Of a stretch of 64,000 nt of DNA, positions 22,281 through 34,762 are shown piece by piece. This DNA comes from Posidonia oceanica (Eukaryota > Streptophyta > Magnoliopsida > Alismatales > Posidoniaceae): the NCBI GenBank assembly GCA_037176725.1, contig JAZBRS010000029.1:44774001-44838000 (forward strand). Direction: 5' to 3'. The position numbers and the translations under genes are program-made. The first letter of the stretch is position 1, and every line of letters begins with the position of its first letter. The notes beneath the pieces were generated by a model. That model did no database searches, was not told where the DNA came from, and saw only the letters and a list, made by a program, of their open reading frames with translations.

Positions 22281-25200
22281 AGGGTGAAAAAATTCAGTTT
22301 CGGGACGTTGTCACACAATCGAATGGTTTAATTAAAATGCCGTCATATTGAAGACTTAGGCATAGAGGGGTCAAGTTAGTTTTGGAGCTATGTGTCGCAG
22401 CCAGTGTCGAGACCATGTCAACCATGTAGAGATAACTTCAATGGGGCAGAAACTGAAAGAAATGATCATGGGGAAATTACCTTATCGCCGATCGAAAGAT
22501 AAAAAGCATGGCATTCTATTTGAGAGTTTACTTAGATTGGAATAAAAAAAAGATAGGTGGAAGCTGAATTAGTTTTGGGAGGATCACACATTCTAAGGGT
22601 TTCTAACACTTTAGAAGAACATTGATCCATTCACAGGTTTCTAACACTCTAGAAGAACATTGATCCATTCGCACTCCACTTCCAAAGATATGAGAAACAA
22701 TGCTAATGCAAGGTCAACACTTAATGCAATGAATGGTCCATATGATTGGTTAGGCCGGCGGGGTATGGTTGGTTCAAAGTCATATAGACGTATGCTAAAT
22801 GAATGAATGCAATTCGTTGTGGTCAAGTGTTTTCCATCCTCGAGTGTGACCAGTACTCTCAGGAAAAGACCGTCATCCCACAACTCGATTTGTCAAGTAA
22901 AGGAGTTCCATGAATAGAGAACCGAGTGAGGGAGTGAACCCTTCCTTTGCCAAACCGGTGTTCACCTTCTAGTTGAAGTGAATGTGTCTTCGTACACCAT
23001 ATGAGCTCCAAAGGGGTGAGCTCATTCTTTGATATTGCTCTGATTCGGGGCTACGACTCTCATCTTTTGCAGTGAGGCTCGGAATGTGCTGTATGCAAAG
23101 TCACGGTGGGGCTTGTGTTGTAGTCGCCTATGTATGGGACGCTGATGCTGTCACCTCCTGCACACTTACTTCACACATGTTGGTAATCACAAGATATGCC
23201 TTTCCTGGCCCTTGAAGGGTTTGACTAAGCTATCCTTGCCTAGGAAATGTATTACAGTAATCATTATTTGTTCTTATATATTTGGAAATTAGGTGGAGGG
23301 AACTAGTCTTGGACTCAGCTGAAGACATGGAAAATCGAAGCCTAGTGGACGTCGATTGTGAGTCATCTATGGATGCTCTAAAGAGCACTGCAAATGTAGT
23401 GTCCTTTGTTGAGAAAACACACCCAAGCTATGAAACATGCTTGAGTAGGACGTTAACTCCATACTTGGGTGAGTCGGTTGTTGCATCATCGGCCAAACTA
23501 ATTCTAGTTTCCCTACTCACTAAGTTTTTCATTTGTATGTAGGGTGGACAACACTACTTTATTTGCTAGATTGGTTTTTTTCTTCTTTCTTAGGTTTTCT
23601 TGGATTTTCTATTTTTTTTTGGTTTTTTCTATTTTTTTGGTTTTTTGGATTTCCTTTTTTTTTTGATTTTTCATTTTTTGGTTCTTTTTGGATTTTCTAT
23701 TTTTTTTTGATTTTTTTGGATTCGTTTTTTTTTGCTTGATGAGGGTGAACAAATTTGGTTTCGGGACGTTGTCACACAATCGAATGGTTTATTTAAAATG
23801 CCGTCATATTAAAGACATAGGCATAGAGGGGTCAAGTTAGTTCCGGAGCTATGTGCCATAGCCAGTGTCGAGACCATGTCAACCATGTAGAGATAACTTC
23901 AACGGGGCGGAAACTAAAAGGAATGATCATGGGAAAATTACCCTATCGCCGATCGAAAGATGAAAAGCATGGCATTCTATTTGAGAATTTACTCATTGGA
24001 ATAAAAAAAAGATAGGTGGAAGCTGAATTAGTTTTGGGAGGATCACACATTCTATGGGTTTCTGACACTCTTGAAGAACAATGATCCATTCACAGTCCAC
24101 TTCCAAAGATATGAGAAACAATGCTAATGCAAGGTCAACACTTAATGCAATGAATGGTCCATATGATTGGTTAGGCCGGCGGGGTATGGTTGGTTCAAAG
24201 TCATATAGACGTATGCTAAATGAATGAATGCAATTCGTTGTGGTCAAGTGTTTTCCATCCTCGAGTGTGACCAGTACTCTCAGGAAAAGACCGTCATCCC
24301 ACAACTCGATTTGTCAAGTAAAGGAGTTCCATGAATAGAGAACCGAGTGAGGGAGTGAACCCTTCCTTTGCCAAACCGGTGTTCACCTTCTAGTTGAAGT
24401 GAATGTGTCTTCGTACACCATATGAGCTCCAAAGGGGTGAGCTCATTCTTTGATATTGCTCTGATTCGGGGCTACGACTCTCATCTTTTGCAGTGAGGCT
24501 CGGAATGTGCTGTATGCAAAGTCACGGTGGGGCTTGTGTTGTAGTCGCCTATGTATGGGACGCTGATGCTGTCACCTCCTGCACACTTACTTCACACATG
24601 TTGGTAATCACAAGATATGCCTTTCCTGGCCCTTGAAGGGTTTGACTAAGCTATCCTTGCCTAGGAAATGTATTACAGTAATCATTATTTGTTCTTATAT
24701 ATTTGGAAATTAGGTGGAGGGAACTAGTCTTGGACTCAGCTGAAGACATGGAAAATCGAAGCCTAGTGGACGTCGATTGTGAGTCATCTATGGATGCTCT
24801 AAAGAGCACTGCAAATGTAGTGTCCTTTGTTGAGAAAACACACCCAAGCTATGAAGCATGCTTGAGTAGGACGTTAACTCCATACTTGGGTGAGTCGGTT
24901 GTTGCATCATCGGCCAAACTAATTCTAGTTTCCCTACTCACTAAGTTTTTCATTTGTATGTAGGGTGGACAACACTACTTTATTTGCTAGATTGGTTTTT
25001 TTCTTCTTTCTTAGGTTTTCTTGGATTTTCTATTTTTTTTTGGTTTTTTCTATTTTTTTGGTTTTTTGGATTTCCTTTTTTTTTTGATTTTTCATTTTTT
25101 GGTTCTTTTTGGATTTTCTATTTTTTTTTGATTTTTTTGGATTCGTTTTTTTTTGCTTGATGAGGGTGAACAAATTTGGTTTCGGGACGTTGTCACACAA

Positions 25201-28052
25201 TCGAATGGTTTATTTAAAATGCCGTCATATTAAAGACATAGGCATAGAGGGGTCAAGTTAGTTCCGGAGCTATGTGCCATAGCCAGTGTCGAGACCATGT
25301 CAACCATGTAGAGATAACTTCAACGGGGCGGAAACTAAAAGGAATGATCATGGGAAAATTACCCTATCGCCGATCGAAAGATGAAAAGCATGGCATTCTA
25401 TTTGAGAATTTACTCATTGGAATAAAAAAAAGATAGGTGGAAGCTGAATTAGTTTTGGGAGGATCACACATTCTATGGGTTTCTGACACTCTTGAAGAAC
25501 AATGATCCATTCACAGTCCACTTCCAAAGATATGAGAAACAATGCTAATGCAAGGTCAACACTTAATGCAATGAATGGTCCATATGATTGGTTAGGCCGG
25601 CGGGGTATGGTTGGTTCAAAGTCATATAGACGTATGCTAAATGAATGAATGCAATTCGTTGTGGTCAAGTGTTTTCCATCCTCGAGTGTGACCAGTACTC
25701 TCAGGAAAAGACCGTCATCCCACAACTCGATTTGTCAAGTAAAGGAGTTCCATGAATAGAGAACCGAGTGAGGGAGTGAACCCTTCCTTTGCCAAACCGG
25801 TGTTCACCTTCTAGTTGAAGTGAATGTGTCTTCGTACACCATATGAGCTCCAAAGGGGTGAGCTCATTCTTTGATATTGCTCTGATTCGGGGCTACGACT
25901 CTCATCTTTTGCAGTGAGGCTCGGAATGTGCTGTATGCAAAGTCACGGTGGGGCTTGTGTTGTAGTCGCCTATATATGGGACGCTGATGCTGTCACCTCC
26001 TGCACACTTACTTCACACATGTTGGTAATCACAAGATATGCCTTTCCTGGCCCTTGAAGGGTTTGACTAAGCTATCCTTGCCTAGGAAATGTATTACAGT
26101 AATCATTATTTGTTCTTATATATTTGGAAATTAGGTGGAGGGAACTAGTCTTGGACTCAGCTGAAGACATGGAAAATCGAAGCCTAGTGGACGTCGATTG
26201 TGAGTCATCTATGGATGCTCTAAAGAGCACTGCAAATGTAGTGTCCTTTGTTGAGAAAACACACCCAAGCTATGAAACATGCTTGAGTAGGACGTTAACT
26301 CCATACTTGGGTGAGTCGGTTGTTGCATCATCGGCCAAACTAATTCTAGTTTCCCTACTCACTAAGTTTTTCATTTGTATGTAGGGTGGACAACACTACT
26401 TTATTTGCTAGATTGGTTTTTTTCTTCTTTCTTAGGTTTTCTTGGATTTTCTATTTTTTTTTGGTTTTTTCTATTTTTTTGGTTTTTTGGATTTCCTTTT
26501 TTTTTGGATTTTTCATTTTTTGGTTCTTTTTGGATTTTCTATTTTTTTTTGATTTTTTTGGATTCATTTTTTTTTGCTTGATGAGGGTGAACAAATTTGG
26601 TTTTGGGACGTTGTCACACAATCGAATGGTTTATTTAAAATGCCGTCATATTAAAGACATAGGCATAGAGGGGTCAAGTTAGTTCCAGAGCTATGTGCCA
26701 TAGCCAGTGTCGAGACCATGTCAACCATGTAGAGATAACTTCAACGGGGCGGAAACTAAAAGGAATGATCATGGGAAAATTACCCTATCGCCGATCGAAA
26801 GATGAAAAGCATGGCATTCTATTTGAGAATTTACTCATTGGAATAAAAAAAAGATAGGTGGAAGCTGAATTAGTTTTGGGAGGATCACACATTCTATGGG
26901 TTTCTGACACTCTTGAAGAACAATGATCCATTCACAGTCCACTTCCAAAGATATGAGAAACAATGCTAATGCAAGGTCAACACTTAATGCAATGAATGGT
27001 CCATATGATTGGTTAGGCCGGCGGGGTATGGTTGGTTCAAAGTCATATAGACGTATGCTAAATGAATGAATGCAATTCGTTGTGGTCAAGTGTTTTCCAT
27101 CCTCGAGTGTGACCAGTACTCTCAGGAAAAGACCGTCATCCCACAACTCGATTTGTCAAGTAAAGGAGTTCCATGAATAGAGAACCGAGTGAGGGAGTGA
27201 ACCCTTCCTTTGCCAAACCGGTGTTCACCTTCTAGTTGAAGTGAATGTGTCTTCGTACACCATATGAGCTCCAAAGGGGTGAGCTCATTCTTTGATATTG
27301 CTCTGATTCGGGGCTACGACTCTCATCTTTTGCAGTGAGGCTCGGAATGTGCTGTATGCAAAGTCACGGTGGGGCTTGTGTTGTAGTCGCCTATGTATGG
27401 GACGCTGATGCTGTCACCTCCTGCACACTTACTTCACACATGTTGGTAATCACAAGATATACCTTTCCTAGCCCTTGAAGGGTTTGACTAAGCTATCCTT
27501 GCCTAGGAAATGTATTACAGTAATCATTATTTGTTCTTATATATTTGGAAATTAGGTGGAGGGAACTAGTCTTGGACTCAGCTGAAGACATGGAAAATCG
27601 AAGCCTAGTGGACGTCGATTGTGAGTCATCTATGGATGCTTTAAAGAGCACTGCAAATGTAGTGTCCTTTGTTGAGAAAACACACCCAAGCTATGAAACA
27701 TGCTTGAGTAGGACGTTAACTCCATACTTGGGTGAGTCGGTTGTTGCATCATCGGCCAAACTAATTCTAGTTTCCCTACTCACTAAGTTTTTCATTTGTA
27801 TGTAGGGTGGACAACACTACTTTATTTGCTAGATTGGTTTTTTTCTTCTTTCTTAGGTTTTCTTTGATTTTCTATTTTTTTTTGGTTTTTTCTATTTTCT
27901 ATTTTTCTGGTTTTTTTTACTTTTTATTTTTTTGGTTTTTTGGATTTTCTATTTTTTTGGTTTTTTGGATTTTCCTTTTTTTTGGATTTTTCATTTTTTT
28001 GGTTTTTTTGGATTTTCTATTTTTTTTTTTGATTTGTTTTTTTTTGCTTGAT
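22281..28052. repeat. Four tandem copies of a 1421-bp unit inside the outer element
   Basis: Unit starts ('agggtgaa') fall at 22281, 23742, 25163 and 26584, giving lengths 1461, 1421, 1421 and about 1469. Copies 2 to 4 are nearly identical. Copy 1 carries an internal duplication of about 40 bp ('ggtttctaacactntagaagaacattgatccattc' in two parts), and copy 4 has a longer T-rich tail. Each unit holds a plus-strand frame of 86 codons (23282, 24703, 26124, 27545) and a minus-strand frame of 80-103 codons (22641, 23993, 25414, 26835). Neither matches anything I know. Each unit ends in a T/G-rich run with 'tttggttttttctattttttt'. Near-identity means the expansion is much younger than the LTR divergence of the element. 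Confidence 0.93.
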
Positions 28053-28450
28053 GAGTGTGGTCATAACCCTTCCTCTAACAGATTTAGCAATATTACCTCG
28101 TATTATCTATGGTGAGAGAGCCTTCCCTTTTTATCATGCTTTGCCCTTTGAGAACTTAAGACTTCGTACTAGCCTTAGTCGATTATTGTCTCCTTTATTT
28201 ACTCAGTCCTTGAACTTCTAGGGTTTCCTACCCCTTGCCTATGTGTGATGGGAAGGACAAGGGGACTCGAGGTATAACAAGCTCTCAACGTTGGCTTTAG
28301 TTTAGGTCCCACTCGCCAGCGTCTGGTCCTAATGCGCTTTGAATATTCCTAGGGTTTTTTCTTCTTTTCTTTTGGCCTTTTCCTTTTTCTTTTTCTTTTT
28401 CTTTCTTTTCTTTTGGGTTCCCCTCTCTTGTTGTTTCTTAGTAAGTGACT
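28053..28450 (-). other. Outer-element internal DNA left of the nested insertion
   Basis: Non-coding. It includes a short T/C-rich tract (28,355-28,430). The sequence is continuous with 55,322 onward once the nested element and one GCCGG copy are removed. Confidence 0.7.
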
Positions 28451-28455
28451 GCCGG

Positions 28456-31400
28456 TGTAGTAATCCCGGTGTTCGGATCGTCCATGCACGATGCCAAAGC
28501 TCGCGTGCACCGATCGAAATCAGGCTCACTATAAGCGGCTATGTCCGAGAAGGAAGACCTAACTCGAAAACATTTAAAAAAGGAAAAAGGGAAAGAAAAG
28601 AAGAGGATAAGACAAAATCAGAGTCGCCACCAAGTCTATAAAATCGGAAGACGAGGAAAACCGGGGAAATGAGCGAATAATCGCGCAAAACCAAGCAAAA
28701 GATGCAAAGCAAAGCAATGCAAAAGAAATAAGATGCAAATGAATGCAAATGAGGTGACTCGTGCCTAGGACAAGGGCAATATGGTCATTGTGGGCCAAGA
28801 GAGGGTAAGGACTCCTGTTACGCGCGGGGAAGGTGTTAGGCACCCCCGACACGCCCGAGAATCGGTCTTTCTAGGCTTACGCTCGCATATGCAGGGAAAT
28901 GCAGACTTTGAATGCCTAAGTGCCAATGAATGCCTGTCTAAATGCTCAAAGGTGTGCTCTAAGTGATGAAAGGCGGTGCAAGGAAGTAAACGTGCAATCT
29001 AAGCGCTCAGCAACGCTGTCTGTGTTCCGAACCGGGCGGAACCTGGCTCGTGAGAACTCCGGACAGTAAGCATCATCGCCCTATATGCAAATGCAGGCGA
29101 AAAAGCGAAACAGCGAGAAAACCATGCGCTGCAATCGACATGCGAGGGAAAACGGCGTAAAACAATGCGAGGAACGAAACAGGTATGCAAAAAGATGCGA
29201 GGACGGGGTTGACATGCAGAATGATGCAAGGAACGGAACAAGGGCGCAAAACCGTGCGAGAAAACGGGAGAAGGGCGCAAAACTGGGCAAGAGAACACCA
29301 GGGCACGCAAAACGAAACGAGAAAACGAAAGGATACGCAAAACGATGCAGGAAAACAAGGCTGCGCGCAAAACGAGGCAAGAAAACATGAAGGCACGCGA
29401 AACGGAGCGGAAAAGCAAGACTACGCGCAAAACGAGGCGAAGCAACTAAAGGGCACGCGAAACGGAGCGAGAAAACATGAAAATACGAGAAAAGAGGCCG
29501 AAAACTAAAAGGCACGCAAAATGGTGCAAGGCAAAGGAGTGGCGCGCAAAACGGAGCGAGAAAACAAGAAAACGCCAAAACGGGGCGAGAAAACCAAAAG
29601 GCACGCAAAACGGTGCAAGACAGGGAAACGGCGCGCAAAACAGAGCGAGAAAGCTTGAAAATGCGCGAAACGAGGCGGAAAAACTAAGGGGCACGCAAAA
29701 CGGTGCAAGATAGAGAATCGGCGCGCAAAACGGAGCGAGAAAACTTGAAAACGTGCAAAACGAGGCGAGAAAACTAAAAGGCACGCAGAATGGTGCAAGA
29801 CAAAGAAGCGGCGCGCAAAACGGAGCGATAAAACGCGATGGCACGCAAAACGAGGTGGAGAAACTAAAAGGCATGCAAAACGGTGCAAAATAGAGAAGCG
29901 GCGCGCAAAACGGAGCGATAAAACTTGAAAACACGCAAAACGAGGCGAAAAAACTAAAGGGCACGCAAAACGGTGCAAAATAGAGAAGCGGCGCGCAAAA
30001 CGGAGCGATAAAACATGAAAACACGCGAAACGAGGCGAAAAAACTAAAGGGCACGCAAAACGGTGCAAGACAAAGAAGCGGTGCGCAAAACGGAGCGATA
30101 AAACGCGATGGCACGCAAAACGAGGCGAAGAAACTAAAAGGCACGCAAAACGGTGCAAATGGCATGTAAAATGAATGCAGTGCAGAAGTTCAGGAAGATA
30201 TACCTGGAGATCCGGGAGTCTGATCGGAGATCTGTTTAGTCCATGCTGAAGAGCGCTTCGCTGCGGTCGCCTGGGCAGCTTACTTGAGGAGATCCGACGG
30301 TCGGATTGAAAGATACCGCAACTTCGGAGCGGAAGGGCCAGAACAGAAGAGGAGAACAGATCTAAGTGTTCAGGAGGTCCTAGGGGTGTGCTGAAGGTCC
30401 TCCCAAGTGAAGGGGAGTTAGGAGCGCTTAGTGCATGCAAAGGGGAACTTAAATGCAAGATTAAGGAGGATGCGGAATGCATGCAAAGCCAGAAAAGATA
30501 AGGGAAAGCCATTTGGAAAGAACGGGGGTTTAAAAGTATTTTTTGAAAAAGGAAGGGGCTAAAATGTAAATTTTCCAGAAAACAGGGGTTCTAGGGAGTC
30601 CGGGAATGCAAATGGAGGGTTTACATGCAATTTTTGCAAACATGGGAGTTAAAATGCAACTTAGGGGTAAAACAGTCTTTTCACATAATTTTTCAAAGGA
30701 TGCAAGGCTCTATGTGTGATTTTCAAATCATGCAGGGGTCAAATATGCAATTTTGTATGCAAAACATGCTCTGAAAAATAGATTACAGGACTGCAATGTG
30801 ATTTTTTAAAAAGATCAGGGTCAAAAATGCAATGTAATAAGCTAAAAATGCATGCAAGAGTTACTGTCCATTTAAAATGGACCTATATGCAAAAATGAAA
30901 AAACAGAGGGGCAAAAGTGCAATGCATCAACCAAAAAATAAAATCAGAACCTAAGTTGCTACAGTGTACTGAATCTAAGTGCAAAAATAAAGACATACAG
31001 GGACCTAGGATGCAATGCAGTATGGTAAAATGCATGCAAATGAATGAACTGATTTAAAACAGGACCTGAGTGTAATAATGGAAAATAGGGGGGCTAAAGC
31101 ATAAAACATTACAACTGAAACACACAGTAACTGGATCTAAATGCAAATATTGAGAAACAGGGATAAAATGTGCAATTTAACATGGTATTAAATCAGAAAC
31201 TAAGCGATTTAAATGAACAGAGGACTAAAACGCAAAAATGAAATAACTTAAACCAGACATGCAATATTTGCATCTAAACTATATAAATCAGAAAATAAAT
31301 GAACAGTAGGTTGCCGGCGGTCGACGAACACTGTAGCAGATCGCCGGCAGTGCTCGTGACCGCCGACAGGGGAGGTTGGAGAGGCGCAGACCGGCAGAGC

Positions 31401-34253
31401 TTGGTGCCGACGTTCGTCCGGAGCTCTGGGAACTGTCCGGAGCTCGCTCTGCTGGCTGGAGCATGCGGAGAACAGGCGACCGGCGCCGGAGAAGATGAGA
31501 AGATCGGCGAGCTGCTGGAGCGTCTGGAATGTGCGGAAGCGGCTTCTGACCGGTGGAGAAGCAGCAGGAGGAGGAGAGAGAGCGGGGGAGGTCAGTTATT
31601 ACCTGCGGTGGCGTCTGGAAAGCGCCCCCGATCTCGGCAGAGTTGGAAACGGTCGGTGGGCGTCGTCTGGTCGCTGCGGACGTCCTCGGTAGCTCGCGAC
31701 GGCTGGAGCTGCCTCAGAGCGTCCTTCCGGTGCTCCCCAGATGTTCAGGCGGAGCTTCTGTGGCTCGGGCGGGAGAAGGCAGTTGGTGGGTCGACTGTGA
31801 GCCGCCGGAGGTGAGTGGGGCGGCGTGTTGCTCTCAGGATCGAGCGGGGGCTTCGGGGAGGTAGCTGGAGGTTCGGTGGATGATTCTGGATGGTCAAAAC
31901 GATCTTCCGGAGACCGTGGGATGAGTTCGGCAGCTGGTCCGATTTCTGGTCAATGGTTGATACAGGTGTTTGTAGTGGGGTTCTCGGTCTGTGGTGGAGG
32001 GGAAGTCTGAAGGCTAGGCGGCTTAGGGAAGTGGACTTCTGGCGAGTAACGGGGCGGGGTTTGGGAGGATGCGTTGGACTGTGGTAGTGGGAATTTCAGA
32101 AGGGAAGGGCGTTGGGTTCCGGTTGGGTCTCAGGCGGATTCCGGCGAAATGCCGGGCTGGTTTCTCTGCGGGAAGGAAGGGGGAAGTTGCAGGTGGCTTG
32201 GGTGAGATTGGGGGGTGGATTCTGGGCTGTTCTCCGGGGGTTTCGGGCTCTGGTTCGCTGCGGAAAGAAGAAGCGGAAGTCGGGTATTTCTGGGTGGATT
32301 TCTGGGGAAGAAGCGGTCTCTCTCTCGCTAGGATTGCCTCTGGAATCGTCTCCCCTCCCGCCGGGATGCACTCCTCTTGGTTTTCTCCTCCCTTTCCCCT
32401 CTCAAATCGGCTCTGACTTCCCTCTCCTTTCTGCCTGATTTCTGACGACTCCTCCCCTCTTGGCTTTGCAGGTCTGTGGCAATTGAATGCCGGCGTGGCG
32501 ATGGCAGGCGCACGGGCGATGTTCGGCGCACCAGTCTGGCTCGAGCAGGAGGTGACAGGTCAGGCAGAAGCGCAGGCCAGCGGGTACTGTTGCTCTGCAA
32601 CGCGGGAGGAGGTGAGGAAGACGGAGGCGCTGTAGCAGCGGGCCGCGGGCCGAAGTTTTGAAAAAAAGAAAAAAAAATGGTGAACGGGCTGATAAGCCCA
32701 GTAAGGAAGAAAAGGGAAATAAAAAAGAAGGAAGAAAGAAAGATGGAAAGAAAAAATAGGAGAAAATAAGATAAAAAATAAATAAAAATATGGGATGACT
32801 TGGGTTGTAGGTTAGGTGTATATCTGGATTTTTTAATGACCGTTTGTAGGTTAATTAGTGTGTTTTAGGCTTGATTAGGGTTTTAGGGTTTTATTTTGTT
32901 TTTAATCCATTTCCCACTTGATTAAGTGTTGGTTAAATTCTTTTAAATTGTTTTTAAAATTGCGTTTTCTTGTTAAGTATTTTAGGATGTTAATTAGGAT
33001 TTTTAGGATTTATTTTCATATTATTTTGAGTGGGTTTTGGGGCTTTTAGTTCTAGCCTTTTATGTTTTCCCTTTTTAAGTCTCTTGACCTAGGTTTTTTG
33101 ATTTTTATTTGTTAATTCTTCTTGATGTTTTTTAGTTGGATTTTTCTGGTTTGATTAAGTGTTTTAAGTCTTTTAACTGTACTTTCTTTTCCTTTTTTAA
33201 TTAAGTTCTTATGTTGTTTCTTTCTTATGCTTATTAGGTTAAGTTTTTTTGTTCTCTTTAATTACTTGTTTTAGTATTTGATTTTTAATTCTTCTCTCTA
33301 GGGTTTGTTTTTTAATTCTTTTAGTGGGGTTTTCATTTTTGGTAGGTTCTGATTTTATTTCAGTTTTTTAGTTGATTTTACAGTATTTTATTTTGGTTTG
33401 TTTTGCATTTTTTAGTTTGCATGCTTGATTTTCTTTTTAGCTTGATTTAATTAAGTTTGGGTTTTTAATTATTTATTTAATGTTTTTAATTGCTTTTTCT
33501 TGGGATTCTGATTTGTTTCTTTTAGGTCTTGGGGTTTTACAGATTTTTAAGGATTTTTGAGGTTTTTGCAAAGGAAAGAAGAAGAAAAGAAAAAGAAGAA
33601 GAAAAAAGGAAAAAAAGGGAATAAAAGGGAAAGAGGTAGGTTTGAGGGAAAAGATTTTTTAAAATTCAAGGAAGATGGTAAAAATAAAATAAAAATAGGA
33701 ATAAGATAGAGAAGGGATAGGAGTACAAAGGGGGCCCGCTGCCAAGCCAGAAAAAGGGCGAGAAGGGGAGGAAAAGAGAGACGATAATCAGGAGAGAGAG
33801 AGGAGAGAGGAAACGATAATCCCGGAGAGAGAAAACGATAATTCCAGCAAAAGGGGGGCTTAGGAGTCTCGGAAAGGGGTGAAATTTAGTGAGTGAGGGA
33901 TCTAGGGTTTCTAGTTCTGGTCCTGGAGTTTTGGTTTGGTTCCGAGGAAGTTTTGGAGGGGTTTTGAGGTGTAGAAAAAGGGTATTTTTGCCTGTGTTTC
34001 CTAGGGTTTTTGGGTGGGGTCTGGTTTGAGATTTTGCAGGCTTTTTGGTGGGTTTGCTAAGTCATCAGGGGTGAGTGTTCCTATGGATTTTGGTGGGTTT
34101 TCAGGTTCGGGAAAGGGGGGTAATCCTAGGTCAAGTTTAGGCTTGTTTTGAGGGGAAAGAAGGAGAGGAAGGTGTAGGTTTGAGTCTGGGTTCGGGTCCA
34201 GCAGCCACCGGAAGGCTCCAAACGATCCAGCCTGTCAAAATGGGGTGTCTACA
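28456..34253 (-). repeat. Left LTR (3' LTR in element sense) of the Tat/Ogre element
   Basis: 5798 bp. Blocks: conserved end block (28456-29110), 30-bp/90-bp repeat array (29,130-30,170), A-rich tract with 'gcaaaaatg' and 'ggacct' phrases (30,530-31,300), GC-rich tract (31,300-32,660), T-rich tract (32,820-33,540), purine-rich tract (33,570-33,860) and terminal block to CTACA. Several frames are open in the GC-rich block, the longest 171 codons at 31299-31814 and repeated in the other LTR, but none has a recognisable domain. Confidence 0.95.
29130..30170. repeat. 30-bp minisatellite with 90-bp higher-order unit (left LTR)
   Basis: Monomers of 30 bp fall into three types arranged as a 90-bp unit: ggcacgcaaaacggtgcaaa..., ggcgcgcaaaacggagcgat... 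and aacacgcgaaacgaggcgaa.... The higher-order order is clearest at 29,700-30,150, where two copies carry the 'aaaatagagaagc' type. The 5' part (29,130-29,500) is more diverged. Long minus-strand frames through it (up to 335 codons) are a by-product of the multiple-of-three period. Confidence 0.92.
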
Positions 34254-34266
34254 GATGCCCCTCCCT
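34254..34266 (-). promoter_or_regulatory. Polypurine tract of the Tat/Ogre element
   Basis: Minus strand AGGGAGGGGCATC directly abuts the 3' LTR start TGTAGACACC. It would prime plus-strand DNA synthesis after RNase H cleavage. Confidence 0.8.
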
Positions 34267-34762
34267 GAGCGAGGCCGAGCGAAGCGAGGCCGCTGCTCAG
34301 GGTTGACGGGACACCCCATTTGACCGGCGAGAGCAGAGGGTTGCTATCGGCGTGAGCCACTTATTCGACGGATGCGCCGAACATCGTGGATCGTTGCCGC
34401 GATGCAAAGTGCAGGTGCAAATGGATGAGATGCAGTGTATGCGATGCATGCCGATGCGGATGCAATGCAAAAGTTAGTGTTAGAGTTAGTACCGACCGGG
34501 GAGGCCGAAGCGACGCGGGTGACGCTGGCGATGTCGACGATGTTGATGAGGGATGTTGCGACGCGCCGCGGAACTTGACGGGAAGTGCCGACCTGCCACG
34601 AAAAGAAGGATAGCCAAGGCTACAAAGGCGCGACGGGAGAGGCGGACCTTTTCCCAGACGCGGAAGGATGCGGGGCTCCGTCTTTTGGGACGGAGTCGCG
34701 CGGGGAGGTGATAAGTTGTCGGACTTATCGACCGGATGAGTTTCGGATCATCAGCCGGGGGC
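34267..34762 (-). other. Non-coding GC-rich stretch beside the polypurine tract
   Basis: GC-rich with short 'gatgcgatgc' runs at 34,400-34,470. The frames at 34386-34613 and 34585-34767 show no recognisable protein. Confidence 0.5.

Noticed and set aside
23576..23740. Membrane protein suggested by Phe/Trp-rich frames (also at 24997, 26418, 27839)
   Set aside because: The frames come from T/G homopolymer-rich DNA at the end of each tandem unit.
23282..27805. 86-codon frame repeated four times as a gene family
   Set aside because: It repeats because the DNA unit is tandemly duplicated, lies antisense to the element, and has no recognised homologue. Kept only as a note under the repeat.
31299..31814. 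171-codon plus-strand frame in the GC-rich part of both LTRs (also 52362-52877)
   Set aside because: Conserved only because the LTRs are near-identical; antisense to the element, with overlapping open frames on both strands from high GC. No known motif.
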